64,000 nucleotides of DNA from Caryophanales bacterium UBA1188 (GCA_002310135.1 DBYK01000001.1:186001-250000); one strand, 5' to 3'; shown: positions 49,268 to 58,601, counted from the first letter of the stretch. Numbers and translations are program-made. Notes: a model not told the origin generated them from the sequence alone.

Positions 49268-51891
49268 AAGATTTTGCTCCTTAAGAATTCAATAACTTCA
49301 TCATATTTAGAATCACTTGGTGCACCACCTGATGCGAAATCTTTCTTTCCTCCACCTTTTCCATCTGCGATTAAAAGCGCATCTTTTAATAGACTTGATG
49401 CATCTACTCCATCTTTATTTGTCTTAATTAAAACTTGGAGTTTAGATGATACTTTATCAACTAAAGCTACAGTTATATTAGGTTTAATTGATGTAAGATA
49501 ATCGATTAGAGGTCTTAGATAACCTCTTTCGAATTCATTAAGCCCTATAACTCCACCCTTATCAGTAAGCATATCTTTATAATTCACAAATGTTTTTTCT
49601 ATAGATTCATTTAAAAGCCTTGTAGCTTCTTTATCGAAAGCTTTAACTTCTTCTTGAAGAAGATCTAATTCTTTTCTCATATTTATTACATCTTGATATG
49701 AGAATGTGTATTCTTCTTTAGGCCTATATGTGAATTTCTTATCTATGTTAGATAAAGATAATTTCTTTTCTATTTCAAATGCTTTATTTAGTAATTTATG
49801 GAATTCTTCAATAAAACCTTTAAAATAATCTTTTTCTTTTTCTATCATATTCTTAGTAAGACCAGTGATTCTATATATACCAGAACCAATAGAATAGATA
49901 GATTGAATCATGAATTTACCTATATCTTTAGTGTTTTTAACATGTGTACCACCGCAAACATCTATAGATGCGCCAAGATTTACAACTCTTACAAGGTCGC
50001 TATATTTTTCACCAAATTCAGCAATTGCGCCCATTTCTTTTGCTTCATCAATAGATACTTCTTTAGTTATTTGTGTAAAACCATTATTGATATATTCATT
50101 AGTTAATTTTTCAATTTTTAGAATAGTATCATCATTTAAAGATTCAAAATGGTTGAAGTCAAATCTTAGAGTTTCTGGTGAAATCTCTGAGCCTTGTTGA
50201 GAGACGTGAGAACCTAATGTTTCTCTTAATGCTTTAAACATTAAATGACAGCATGAATGGTTTTCTCTTAGTGATTCTCTTCTTTCATCATCAACTATTA
50301 ATTTAACTTTATCTCCCTCTTTGAAGATTAGAGGATTTTCAACAATATGTAAGTGTTGTTTATTTGGAAGAGTTATAGTATCAATTACTGGATATTCTTG
50401 TCCATTTAATATTACAACTCCAGTATCTCCAACTTGACCACCACATTGAGCATAAAATGGTGTTTTATTAGTTAAGAAACCTTCATCAAATACTTTTACT
50501 ATAACTGTATCCTCTTCTAAAGATGAATAACCAGTGAATTCTAGCTTTTCTTTATATTTCAAATATTCTTCTTTTTGTTTAGCGAAAGATGCTTGATTAG
50601 AATTCGCTTTTCTCGCTCTTTCTTTTTGAGCATCCATTTCTTCTTTATATCCTTCTTTATCAACACTTAATCCTTTTTCTTGTGCATATTCTTCTGTGAG
50701 TTCTAGAGGAAAACCATAAGTATCAAATAAGATGAATACATCAGAACCACTAATTACTTTATCGCTTCTTTCAACTATTTCTTTTAGTTTTTCAAGTCCT
50801 GAATCAATTGTGTTTAAGAATTTTTCTTCTTCTTGCTTAATGAGAAGAACTGAAAGATCTCTAGATAAAGATAGATGAGGATAATAATCTTTCATTATAT
50901 CTTCAACTATTCCAACGAGACTATAAAGGAATGGTTTTTTAATCCCAAGCGATATTCCATGTTTAACGGCTCTTCTAAGTAGCCTTCTTAAAACATATCC
51001 TCTTCCCTCATTAGAAAATATTGCCCCATCTGATAGAGCGAATGTGATAGTTCTTAAGTGATCTGCGATAATCTTGAATGATTCTTCACCATTATATTTT
51101 TTATTAGATATTTTTTCGACTTCCTTAATTATTGGAATAAATAGGTCTGTATCAAAATTAGTTTCTTTTTCTTGAAATATACAAGTTAATCTCTCAAGAC
51201 CTGCGCCTGTGTCTATATTCTTCTTTGGAAGAGGTTTATAATCTTTTCTATTACCACTTCCATCGCTATTGAACTGAGAAAATACTATATTCCAAATTTC
51301 TACATATCTATCGTTTTCAATATCATTTTCTATTGCGCTTTTTGTATAATCTCCATATAAAGGACCTCTATCAAAGAAGATTTCTGTATCTGGTCCACAT
51401 GGCCCTTCACCTATTTCCCAGAAATTAGAATAACATTTCACAAGATGTGATTCATCTATGCCTGATTCTATCCATTTATTATATGTATCTAAATCATCTG
51501 GGTAATATGTGATATAGAGAAGTTCTTTTGGAATACTAAACCATTTAGGGCTAGTTAAAAGCTCAACTGCCCAAGGAATTACTTCATCTCTAAAATAATC
51601 TCCAATAGAGAAATTCCCAAGCATCTCAAAGAAAGTGTGGTGTCTTGCGGTCTTCCCAACATTTTCTATATCATTAGTCCTAATACACTTTTGAACATTT
51701 ACTATTCTTGGATTCTTTGGAGTTTTTCTTCCATCGAAATATTTTTTAAGAGGAGTCACACCAGCATTCATCCAAAGAAGCGATTTATCATCACTTGGGA
51801 TTAAAGATGCACTCTCTTCAACACTATGTCCTTTTTCTTTAAAGAAATCTAACCACATATTTCTTATTTCATTTGCGCTTAATTTTTTCAT
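49264..51891 (-). CDS. alaS: Alanyl-tRNA synthetase
   Basis: An 875-residue class II synthetase. The N-terminal motif IRNMWLDFFKEKGH, active-site WMNAGVTPLKKYF and KCIRTND, the editing-domain HHxxxH equivalent (NHSCCHLMFKALRE) and CGGTHVKNTKDIG, and a C-Ala domain ending with GGGKKDFASGGA are all present. AGGAGG precedes ATG 51891. It starts the yrrK-yrzB-trmR-trhP-greA run and is controlled by an Ala T-box. Confidence 0.98.
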   Translation of the reverse strand: MKKLSANEIRNMWLDFFKEKGHSVEESASLIPSDDKSLLWMNAGVTPLKKYFDGRKTPKNPRIVNVQKCIRTNDIENVGKTARHHTFFEMLGNFSIGDYFRDEVIPWAVELLTSPKWFSIPKELLYITYYPDDLDTYNKWIESGIDESHLVKCYSNFWEIGEGPCGPDTEIFFDRGPLYGDYTKSAIENDIENDRYVEIWNIVFSQFNSDGSGNRKDYKPLPKKNIDTGAGLERLTCIFQEKETNFDTDLFIPIIKEVEKISNKKYNGEESFKIIADHLRTITFALSDGAIFSNEGRGYVLRRLLRRAVKHGISLGIKKPFLYSLVGIVEDIMKDYYPHLSLSRDLSVLLIKQEEEKFLNTIDSGLEKLKEIVERSDKVISGSDVFILFDTYGFPLELTEEYAQEKGLSVDKEGYKEEMDAQKERARKANSNQASFAKQKEEYLKYKEKLEFTGYSSLEEDTVIVKVFDEGFLTNKTPFYAQCGGQVGDTGVVILNGQEYPVIDTITLPNKQHLHIVENPLIFKEGDKVKLIVDDERRESLRENHSCCHLMFKALRETLGSHVSQQGSEISPETLRFDFNHFESLNDDTILKIEKLTNEYINNGFTQITKEVSIDEAKEMGAIAEFGEKYSDLVRVVNLGASIDVCGGTHVKNTKDIGKFMIQSIYSIGSGIYRITGLTKNMIEKEKDYFKGFIEEFHKLLNKAFEIEKKLSLSNIDKKFTYRPKEEYTFSYQDVINMRKELDLLQEEVKAFDKEATRLLNESIEKTFVNYKDMLTDKGGVIGLNEFERGYLRPLIDYLTSIKPNITVALVDKVSSKLQVLIKTNKDGVDASSLLKDALLIADGKGGGKKDFASGGAPSDSKYDEVIEFLRSKIL

Positions 51892-51904
51892 AATATCCTC
51901 CTAA

Positions 51905-52115
51905 AGAAAACAAAGTCCTTGAAAAAGATTTCAAGGACGATTTATAACCGCGGTACCACCTTTATTCTAGTACATATACTAGCACTTTAAATTTGAGTCT
52001 ATAAAGCGACTAAGCCTTAAAATCTCAGAAAGACAGCTTCGATAAAACATATTATTTAGTCGCACCAAACCTAAACTCTCTTAAAATATATTTTTATCTA
52101 CTAATTCTTCATCAT
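51905..52115 (-). promoter_or_regulatory. T-box riboswitch (Ala) of alaS
   Basis: On the minus strand: AAGAGAG stem I motif, specifier region GAAGCTGTCTTTCTGAG with GCT (52037-52035) for alanine, and the canonical T-box AAAGGTGGTACCGCGG (51960-51948). Its terminator, GTCCTTGAAA / TTTCAAGGAC (51938-51915), is followed by TTTGTTTTCTTT. UGGU pairs with an ACCA acceptor end, as in tRNA-Ala. Confidence 0.95.
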
Positions 52116-52130
52116 AGATTTTATGATTTA

Positions 52131-52159
52131 ATTATAAATTATTACAATTTTTATTTCAA
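52131..52159 (-). promoter_or_regulatory. Promoter of the alaS T-box leader
   Basis: TTGAAA (52159-52154) and TATAAT (52136-52131), 17 bp apart. The same -35/-10 pair as the yqeG promoter. A dyad AAGAAATAAA/TTTATTTCTT (52159-52181) directly upstream spans the end of the pseudouridine synthase gene. Confidence 0.8.
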
Positions 52160-52178
52160 GAAATAAACTCTTTATTTC

Positions 52179-52880
52179 TTATATTTTATTCATAGCCTTA
52201 AGCTTTAATATTTTAATTTCATAAGGCTTAAGAGGCCTTTTAAAACCTTCCTTAATATCTAATGATATATTTTCTATCTTTTCAAGTTTTAAAGATTTAA
52301 TTTTAAAAGATGAATTATTGAATTCTTTCTTTAAATCTTTTATTTTAGTATCTTTTAAACTGATCCTTAGTATGGAAGATGTCTTTTCAGCATTATATGA
52401 TAAATCATATAATTTGAAATGAAGTTTCTTCTTTAAATTATTTAATTCTTCTTTTTTAATAATTCCATCTATTTTTATTTTGTATTCCTTTATGAAATCA
52501 TCATAAGAATTAATGAAATTATTTTTTAAATTATTATCATTACTTAAAATGATGAGTCCAGTATCTTCAAAATCTAATTTATTAAGTGGACTTAATTTCA
52601 CCTTTATATCACTTAGTAAATCGGATGTAGATTTAGTGCCCTTAGCGCTAGAAAAAGATGTGATATAACCGAATGGTTTATTCAAAATATAATATAATAT
52701 TTTTTCTTGAGGTTTAATGTCTATTCCATTAATAGTTACTTTATCAGTATCTTCTACAATATAACCTAACTCTAAAATTATTTTAGAGTTAACTTCAACA
52801 TCCCCATTTAAAATTAAGCTTTCTGATTCTTTTTTTGAGAAGAGTCCACTAGATGAAATATATTTAACTAATCTTTCCAT
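52179..52880 (-). CDS. Pseudouridine synthase, RsuA/RluB family
   Basis: A 233-residue protein with an N-terminal S4 RNA-binding domain (MERLVKYISSSGLFSKKESE) and a pseudouridine synthase domain. The catalytic Asp is in LNKLDFEDTGLIILSND, corresponding to the GRLDxxTxGLLLLTND motif, though Arg is Lys here. It is Lys- and Asn-rich and more divergent than the usual RluB. It starts 1 nt after the HsdM/HsdS-like gene stop, so the pair is co-translated. Target RNA position unknown. Confidence 0.85.
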   Translation of the reverse strand: MERLVKYISSSGLFSKKESESLILNGDVEVNSKIILELGYIVEDTDKVTINGIDIKPQEKILYYILNKPFGYITSFSSAKGTKSTSDLLSDIKVKLSPLNKLDFEDTGLIILSNDNNLKNNFINSYDDFIKEYKIKIDGIIKKEELNNLKKKLHFKLYDLSYNAEKTSSILRISLKDTKIKDLKKEFNNSSFKIKSLKLEKIENISLDIKEGFKRPLKPYEIKILKLKAMNKI

Positions 52881-52881
52881 T

Positions 52882-54546
52882 TTAATCTACTAGGCTTAAG
52901 AAGTTATCATTGAACTTCTTATCCATTTCCTCTCTCATCTTTTGTGCGACATCTTTAACTTCTTTTATATTTTGAAGCTTATATTTATAACTTGAAGATA
53001 TCATAAGTTGTCTTGAAATTGATGGTGTTGGGACTATAATTTCAAGCATCTTTCTTGGGTTAAGAGATAATACTCTTCCACCAGTTTGAATTCTTCTTAA
53101 AGATTCAACTCCAATTTTTGAATCTAAAAATATTTTAAGAAATGTAGGGTCTAAGACTTCTTCATTACATCTAATTACGATTAGTGAACCAGTTGAAATA
53201 TAAGTTTCAGAATATGGAATATTTAATACTGCGGTTTTAAATGTCTTACCCTTACAACTTATTACTAAATCATTATTTTCTAAGATGTAGTGTTCCATCT
53301 TCTTATCAATCCCTTTTAGGGATTGAAGAGATTCTTTATTGATTTGGCCATCTTCTATATCAGATAAAGTTAATAATTTGATTTTAGTTTCTTTAATAGA
53401 TAAATATTCATCTAACATTTCAGATGGAATTTGGAATCCTCTATAAATACTTTTTACTAAATCTTTAAGCATTAAAGGATTATGAAAATCAGTAAGGCTA
53501 TTTTCAAAGAATTTATGAGGAGAGAGGTCATATTCATTCTTCTCAAGGTATTCTTTACTCATTAGGCCAAGTGCGCCTTCTATTTGATTATTTATCGCTC
53601 TTATTATTCTTTCTGAATCTAGATTTATCCCTCTTCTTATATTTTGAGCGAATTTTGTCGCATTTATAACTTCAATTAATTTGTTTCCTCTTCTTGCGTG
53701 AATATAAGATAGTGGGAATGAGAAAGCTTGAAGCCTTGGAAGTTCAACTATCATATGAATTAAACCTTTTTCAAATAATCTCTTCTTGATATTATTATCT
53801 GCGCTTTTTGATAAAATACCAGTTGAAAAAAGAGAAAGGATTTTTCCATCTGGGTTTAGATGAGATATCAGATTTGATTCTAGCCTATATTCAAATGATT
53901 GTGTGACATTTAAAGACATCTTCTCACTTGAAATGATTTCTTGAATGCTTCTTTGATTCTTATATGGTGGGAAGATAAAGATTGTATCATACATACTATC
54001 TAGTCCTAGTTCTATTGTGGAACCTGTATAATATCTATAGTTTATTCCATTAAGTTCAAATAATATCATAGATAATAAATTAACTGAGAAACTATAAAAA
54101 TTGAATGTGACAGATTTTACTGATTCATCAGTAAATAGAAAATCTTTAACATATGATGATAGAATCAAACAATCACCAATATAACCTTTATATAATTCTT
54201 TATCTAATAACTCTAAGTCTTTATCTATTAATTTTTGTTGGTCAAAGAATGAATAGATTGTAGTTTTGATTAAGGATTCAATCTCTTCAAGTCTTAAAGA
54301 TGCTAAATAATCGAAACATCTACTATATGCATCTTTTATATCGAGTGCACGCTTGATAAAAGATTCTGATTCTTCAAAAGCGATATTACCACTTAATAAT
54401 TTTGACTTATTTTGAAATTGATAGAAGGATGGAAGTATGTCATTATTCTCTTTTCTTATTTCAAAAATAATATACAAAAAAGCGATAAGCCTAGGCTTAT
54501 CAGTCTGTTTTAAGCTGTTTAGGTAAGTGTTTTCAATATTGCGCAT
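52882..54546 (-). CDS. Orphan, degenerate HsdM-HsdS-like fusion protein
   Basis: A 554-residue protein. The middle (about 120-330) resembles type I N6-adenine methylase (HsdM): TIFIFPPYKNQRSIQEI is in the place of the NPPF motif, followed by SHLNPDGKILSLFSTGIL and VELPRLQAF. SAM motif I is not recognisable, and the catalytic Asn is Phe. The C-terminal about 180 residues look like one HsdS target-recognition half (LTLSDIEDGQINKESL..., NNDLVISCKGKTFKTAVLN, GGRVLSLNPRKMLEIIVPTP, then a conserved helix). No hsdR, methylase or second TRD is nearby. A GGGGGGAG ribosome site precedes ATG. Probably a DNA-binding, non-methylating protein; inference. Confidence 0.65.
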   Translation of the reverse strand: MRNIENTYLNSLKQTDKPRLIAFLYIIFEIRKENNDILPSFYQFQNKSKLLSGNIAFEESESFIKRALDIKDAYSRCFDYLASLRLEEIESLIKTTIYSFFDQQKLIDKDLELLDKELYKGYIGDCLILSSYVKDFLFTDESVKSVTFNFYSFSVNLLSMILFELNGINYRYYTGSTIELGLDSMYDTIFIFPPYKNQRSIQEIISSEKMSLNVTQSFEYRLESNLISHLNPDGKILSLFSTGILSKSADNNIKKRLFEKGLIHMIVELPRLQAFSFPLSYIHARRGNKLIEVINATKFAQNIRRGINLDSERIIRAINNQIEGALGLMSKEYLEKNEYDLSPHKFFENSLTDFHNPLMLKDLVKSIYRGFQIPSEMLDEYLSIKETKIKLLTLSDIEDGQINKESLQSLKGIDKKMEHYILENNDLVISCKGKTFKTAVLNIPYSETYISTGSLIVIRCNEEVLDPTFLKIFLDSKIGVESLRRIQTGGRVLSLNPRKMLEIIVPTPSISRQLMISSSYKYKLQNIKEVKDVAQKMREEMDKKFNDNFLSLVD

Positions 54547-54571
54547 AATTCTCCCCCCTTTTTTCTAATTT

Positions 54572-54597
54572 TAAAAAGTTGGTTTTCTATAACCAAA
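54572..54597 (-). terminator. Terminator of the epimerase gene
   Basis: TTGGTT and AACCAA pair around a 6-nt loop, then CTTTTTAAA on the minus strand. It separates the epimerase gene from the HsdM/HsdS-like gene. Confidence 0.75.
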
Positions 54598-54636
54598 TTA
54601 TACAACTAATTATATAAAAAGAAAAGATATAGTATT

Positions 54637-55581
54637 TTATTTTTTAATAAAATAATCAACTACATCTTTTACAGTATCATCTATATTTCTAAATTCTATA
54701 TTTAATATTTCTTTTGCTTTTTGATTAGAATAATCTATTTTTGATCTAAGGACTTTAATCGCATATGGTGTAAGAACTCTAATAAATGGGCATAAGAGAT
54801 AGGCAAATATTGATGGGAAAGATACAATTAATCTATTTTTCCCTAATGTTTTATTGATGATAGTATACAATTCTCTTAATGTGAGTTTAGATCCTGTAAG
54901 AATAAAATCTCCATTTATATTATCATCTCTTATGATAGAATAAATTCCATTTACTACATCTTTCACATCCACAAAATTATAATTTCCATTTATTATAACT
55001 TCAGGTGTTCCATTTATTACGCCTCTTAATACCCCACCTATTTGAGATGGTTTAAAATCATTAGTTCCAATAACGCATGATGGGTAAACTATCGATAAAT
55101 TAAATGATGGATTTTCCCTTTTTAATTCTTTTAAATAATTACCCGCTAATATTTTACTTTTTGGATATGGATCTTTAATATCTATCGCATTTATATAATC
55201 TGGTGCTTCACTAACAAATTCTATTCCTAAATAATCTAGAGCTTCAGTTGATGAAACATAGATAAACTTTTTCACCTTTTTATCTAAAGAGTGTAAAGCT
55301 ATTATTTTAGTCGCATCATAATTAATTTTCATCACTTCTTTTTCGTCTTTTCTTCTTGTCGAAATTAAAGCCGCAAGGTGAACAACTATGTCTCCTTCAA
55401 AGATAGATTTATTTAAGATATCTTTATCATAGAAAGAGCCAACTACAATATCTAAATCTAAGTTTTTAATAGACTCATCAATCTTTCTTACTATGACTCT
55501 TACATCGTTATTTTCTTTTTTTAATAATCTTACTAGATTTGCGCCTATATGTCCTGTCGCGCCAGTTAATACTATTGCCAT
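54637..55581 (-). CDS. NAD(P)-dependent epimerase/dehydratase (extended SDR)
   Basis: A 314-residue extended SDR. The nucleotide-binding motif TGATGHIGANL is at the N-terminus, the VVHLAA motif follows, and the catalytic YPKSK (YxxxK) with VSST upstream is intact. A hydrophobic segment (FPSIFAYLLCPFIRVL) near residue 260 is like that of DFR/3-beta-HSD-type relatives. It probably acts on a nucleotide sugar or ketone, but the substrate is not readable. Single gene, divergent from the zinc-ribbon gene. Confidence 0.85.
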   Translation of the reverse strand: MAIVLTGATGHIGANLVRLLKKENNDVRVIVRKIDESIKNLDLDIVVGSFYDKDILNKSIFEGDIVVHLAALISTRRKDEKEVMKINYDATKIIALHSLDKKVKKFIYVSSTEALDYLGIEFVSEAPDYINAIDIKDPYPKSKILAGNYLKELKRENPSFNLSIVYPSCVIGTNDFKPSQIGGVLRGVINGTPEVIINGNYNFVDVKDVVNGIYSIIRDDNINGDFILTGSKLTLRELYTIINKTLGKNRLIVSFPSIFAYLLCPFIRVLTPYAIKVLRSKIDYSNQKAKEILNIEFRNIDDTVKDVVDYFIKK

Positions 55582-55661
55582 ATTTTATATTATAATATAA
55601 CTATTATTATTTACCTATAAATATTTTATCTTTATGATATAATAAATCGAGGGGAAAGAAT

Positions 55662-56060
55662 ATGAAGTATTGTGAAAAATGCGAAAAAGTATATAGTGAT
55701 GATTTCATCTACTGCGACAATTGCGGAAGTAAACTTAAATCACCTAAAATGTATGACATATTTGGTGAAGAGATGAATACTAATGATGAAATAATAAAAA
55801 ATGATAATAATAAAGATGACTACTCCTACAAAGGAAAAAGAGGAGAGATTTTTATGTATATCTCAACAGTTAGTTGGCTTGTCCCATTTATCGGTTCATT
55901 ATTCATATTCTTATCTTTATTTTATAATTTTGTGGAATTTAGAACAAACCCTAAAGGAAAAGCGAGACTTCACTTAATTATAAGTTTTATTGCATTAGCT
56001 TTATCGTTTATATGGGCCACAATATTAATAAATTATGGAATACTTGAAACAGTAGAATAA
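55662..56060 (+). CDS. Zinc-ribbon membrane protein
   Basis: A 132-residue protein with an N-terminal zinc ribbon (CEKC ... CDNCG), an acidic/Asn-rich linker, and two membrane helices (about 70-92 and 105-128). Such small zinc-ribbon membrane proteins are common and uncharacterised in Bacillota. GAGGGGA lies before ATG, and TATGATATAAT, an extended -10, is 20-30 nt upstream. Confidence 0.75.
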   Translation: MKYCEKCEKVYSDDFIYCDNCGSKLKSPKMYDIFGEEMNTNDEIIKNDNNKDDYSYKGKRGEIFMYISTVSWLVPFIGSLFIFLSLFYNFVEFRTNPKGKARLHLIISFIALALSFIWATILINYGILETVE

Positions 56061-56088
56061 AAAGAGACCTAAAGGTCTCTTTATTTTA
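56060..56088 (+). terminator. Terminator of the zinc-ribbon gene (bidirectional candidate)
   Basis: AAAGAGACC and GGTCTCTTT pair around a 4-nt loop and are followed by ATTTTAG. The convergent cyclophilin gene ends inside it, so it may serve both. Confidence 0.88.
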
Positions 56089-56725
56089 GTCTAACTATTG
56101 TATCAATTCTATAATTCATTACATCTTTTGGCATATATTGAAAATTAGCTGACATCTTAAATGTTTCTAGATTAGAAATCGCAATTACATTATTTAAAGA
56201 TTCTTGATCAACACATTTTCCAAAAGCTGCATATCTTCCATCTAGTGATGGAGTATCTGTTGAACAGATAAAGAATTGGCCTGTCGCACTATTATAGTCA
56301 TCCGATCTCGCCATAGATATTACTCCAGGAAGGTGCATAATATCATTTTCATAACCATTTTCACTGAATTCTCCAACTATTGAATCACATGGTTTTGGGT
56401 TTTTAGTAACTAAATTCTTCTTTTCGGTTTCACTATATTTTATTATATAGCCTCCACCTTGAATCATGAAATCTTGAATTACTCTATGAAAGATAGTTCC
56501 ATCATAATAATCTTCATCAACTAATTTTAAGAAATGTTCAACAGTAATAGGCGCAATATCTTCATATAATTCTAATTTAATTTTCATTCCATTAGTTAGG
56601 TATATACATACTATTGGATGATTATTATTAGAATTATTTTTATTATCTTTACATGAAGTTAAAAATATAGATATTGTGAATATTAAGATAGTGATAATAA
56701 TATTATTTATGATACCTCTTTTCAT
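56081..56725 (-). CDS. Cyclophilin-type peptidyl-prolyl isomerase, lipoprotein
   Basis: A 214-residue extracytoplasmic foldase. The lipobox FLTSC gives lipidated Cys25. The cyclophilin core is clear: APITVEHFLKLV, GTIFHRVIQDFMIQGG (catalytic Arg in FHRV), MARSDDYNSATGQFFI and LDGRYAAFGK. It probably assists folding of secreted proteins at the membrane surface. Confidence 0.93.
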   Translation of the reverse strand: MKRGIINNIIITILIFTISIFLTSCKDNKNNSNNNHPIVCIYLTNGMKIKLELYEDIAPITVEHFLKLVDEDYYDGTIFHRVIQDFMIQGGGYIIKYSETEKKNLVTKNPKPCDSIVGEFSENGYENDIMHLPGVISMARSDDYNSATGQFFICSTDTPSLDGRYAAFGKCVDQESLNNVIAISNLETFKMSANFQYMPKDVMNYRIDTIVRLK

Positions 56726-56768
56726 TGTAGCCTTCCTTTTCTAATATATTATACTATAAAAAATATAA

Positions 56769-58004
56769 TTATTCTTTAAAGTATTCACTATCACCATATT
56801 TTTCGATGATATAATCCATATCTTTGTCACCTCTTCCTGATAGATTGACTAAGATAGAACCTTTATTCATCTTCTTTGCGAGTTTAATCGCATATGCGAT
56901 AGCATGTGAACTCTCAATAGCTGGGATGATTCCTTCAAGACGAGATAATTTGAAGAATGCATCTACAGTTTCACTATCATCTACTACATCATATTTTACT
57001 CTTCCAAGATCTCTTAAGAAGGCGTGTTCTGGGCCACTTGATGGATAATCAAGACCTGATGCGATAGAATAAACTGGGGCAGGATTACCATTTTCATCTT
57101 TTAACATGATACTATTAAATCCATGCATAATTCCTTCACTACCATAAGTTAGGCTTGCGGCATGGTCTCCTAACTTTTTGCCTCTTCCAAGTGGTTCAAC
57201 ACCATAAATATCTACTGGATAATTTAGGAAGCCTGAGAAAATTCCCATAGCATTTGAACCACCACCAACGCACGCAACTACAGCATCAGGTAGTTCACCA
57301 GTCATCAAGAGGAATTGTTCTCTTGCTTCAATCCCAACAACACTTTGGAAGTCTCTTACAAGCATTGGGAATGGATGAGGACCTACAACAGACCCTATAC
57401 AATAAATTGATGTCTTATATTCTTTTAAGTATGCAGCAAATGCTGCATCAACTGCCTCCTTTAGAGTCTTCAATCCATCAGTTACTTCTATTACTCTTGC
57501 ACCAAGTATTTTCATCCTAGCGACATTTGGCGCTTGTTTCTTGATATCTACACTACCCATATAGATATCGCATTCAAGACCGAAATATGCAGCCGCAGTA
57601 GCGAGTGCAACACCATGTTGACCTGCGCCTGTTTCCGCAATCACTTTCTTTTTGCCCATATATTTTGCGAGTAATGCTTCACCCATACAGTGGTTTAATT
57701 TATGAGCTCCTGTATGGTTTAAATCTTCTCTTTTCACATAGATTTGTACACCATTACCGATAGACTTTGATAATCTTTCAAGATGTGATATTGGTGTAGG
57801 TCTTCCCTGAAATTCTTTTCTGATTCTTCTAAGTTCAGAGATAAATTTTGATGACTTACAAATAGTTTGATAAGCATCATTGATTTCTTTAATGGCTTCT
57901 TTTAGTTCTTCTGGAATAAATGAACCCCCATATTTTCCAAAAAAGCCATCTTTGTCAGGATAATTCTTAAAATAAGTATCAAAGTCAATTTCATTAAATT
58001 TCAT
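56769..58004 (-). CDS. trpB: Tryptophan synthase beta chain, solitary
   Basis: A 411-residue PLP enzyme condensing indole and serine to tryptophan. PLP Lys102 is in HTGAHKLNH, the phosphate-binding loop is GGGSNAMG, and Glu of ETGAGQHG is present. It matches the TrpB1 type, yet no trpA or other trp gene is adjacent. With a Trp T-box in front, this suggests indole salvage from gut or neighbouring cells rather than full synthesis (inference). The start ATG is preceded by AGGAGGG. Confidence 0.97.
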   Translation of the reverse strand: MKFNEIDFDTYFKNYPDKDGFFGKYGGSFIPEELKEAIKEINDAYQTICKSSKFISELRRIRKEFQGRPTPISHLERLSKSIGNGVQIYVKREDLNHTGAHKLNHCMGEALLAKYMGKKKVIAETGAGQHGVALATAAAYFGLECDIYMGSVDIKKQAPNVARMKILGARVIEVTDGLKTLKEAVDAAFAAYLKEYKTSIYCIGSVVGPHPFPMLVRDFQSVVGIEAREQFLLMTGELPDAVVACVGGGSNAMGIFSGFLNYPVDIYGVEPLGRGKKLGDHAASLTYGSEGIMHGFNSIMLKDENGNPAPVYSIASGLDYPSSGPEHAFLRDLGRVKYDVVDDSETVDAFFKLSRLEGIIPAIESSHAIAYAIKLAKKMNKGSILVNLSGRGDKDMDYIIEKYGDSEYFKE

Positions 58005-58061
58005 TTTTCATTCCCTCCTTTAGTTTAAAAATCGATTAATACTTTTTTACTATTAGGGAAT

Positions 58062-58320
58062 AAAAAAGTCCCTAACAGAAAGAAAAATTCTGTCAAGGAC
58101 GAATAATATAAATTATCCGCGGTGCCACCTTGGTTCACACTACTAAGAGTAGTATGCGCTTAGCGAAATACTATCATATTCCCGGCTCTTAACGTCGGCC
58201 TTAACGTCGCCAAATACTAAGGGATTATTCCTTTTCCTTGCGCCCTCAGCGGTCCATTTACTAAATAGTTTCTAATCTGTATTCCACCATCACAGACTCT
58301 CTAATAGTCTTCTTTAGTTT
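58062..58320 (-). promoter_or_regulatory. T-box riboswitch (Trp) of trpB
   Basis: Stem I AGAGAG motif, specifier region AAATGGACCGCTGAGG with TGG (58256-58254) for tryptophan, and the canonical T-box AAGGTGGCACCGCGG (58130-58117). UGGC matches a GCCA acceptor end (discriminator G), as in the tRNA-Trp encoded just upstream. Terminator 58100-58062, followed by TTTTTT. Confidence 0.96.
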
Positions 58321-58345
58321 TACATCCGCATCAACAGTTTAATTG

Positions 58346-58374
58346 ATATTAACACCTTTATTTAGAATTGTAAA
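58346..58374 (-). promoter_or_regulatory. Promoter of the trpB T-box leader
   Basis: TTTACA (58374-58369) and TAATAT (58351-58346) with a 17-bp spacer, located after the tRNA-Trp terminator, so the leader is a separate transcript. Confidence 0.65.
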
Positions 58375-58413
58375 TAAGGATTGGAAAATTATATATAAAA
58401 TGATATCTTGAAT

Positions 58414-58442
58414 AAAAAAATCACTAATCAAAAGACTAGTGA
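58414..58442 (-). terminator. Terminator of the tRNA-Trp gene
   Basis: TCACTAGTC and GATTAGTGA pair (one mismatch) around TTTT, followed by seven T on the minus strand, 17 nt after the tRNA CCA end. Confidence 0.9.
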
Positions 58443-58458
58443 AATTCGATATAGTTGT

Positions 58459-58533
58459 TGGCAGGGGCTATAGGATTCGAACCCATACTTGTGGTTTTGG
58501 AGACCATCGTGCTGCCATTGACACCAAGCCCCT
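58459..58533 (-). tRNA. trnW: tRNA-Trp (anticodon CCA)
   Basis: A 75-nt cloverleaf on the minus strand: acceptor AGGGGCT / AGCCCCT, discriminator G, encoded CCA end, anticodon loop CTCCAAA with CCA, and T loop GGTTCGAATCC. It is the ligand expected for the T-box about 140 nt downstream. Confidence 0.97.
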
Positions 58534-58536
58534 AGG

Positions 58537-58573
58537 CTCTTTCTATTTTATATTTAGAAAGAGGATTTATCAA
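58537..58573 (-). promoter_or_regulatory. tRNA-Trp promoter inside a dyad
   Basis: TTGATA (58573-58568) and TAAAAT (58550-58545), 17 bp apart. A 9-bp inverted repeat CTCTTTCTA / TAGAAAGAG (58563-58537) brackets the -10 box and ends 4 nt before the mature tRNA. This resembles the yqeG promoter arrangement. The dyad could alternatively be a gpmI 3' hairpin, though no T-run follows. Confidence 0.6.
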
Positions 58574-58601
58574 GTATTTTTTTATTTGTATATTTTTATG
58601 T

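Noticed and set aside
52882..54546. Active type I restriction-modification system
   Set aside because: No HsdR, only one recognition half, and the methylase motifs are degraded.
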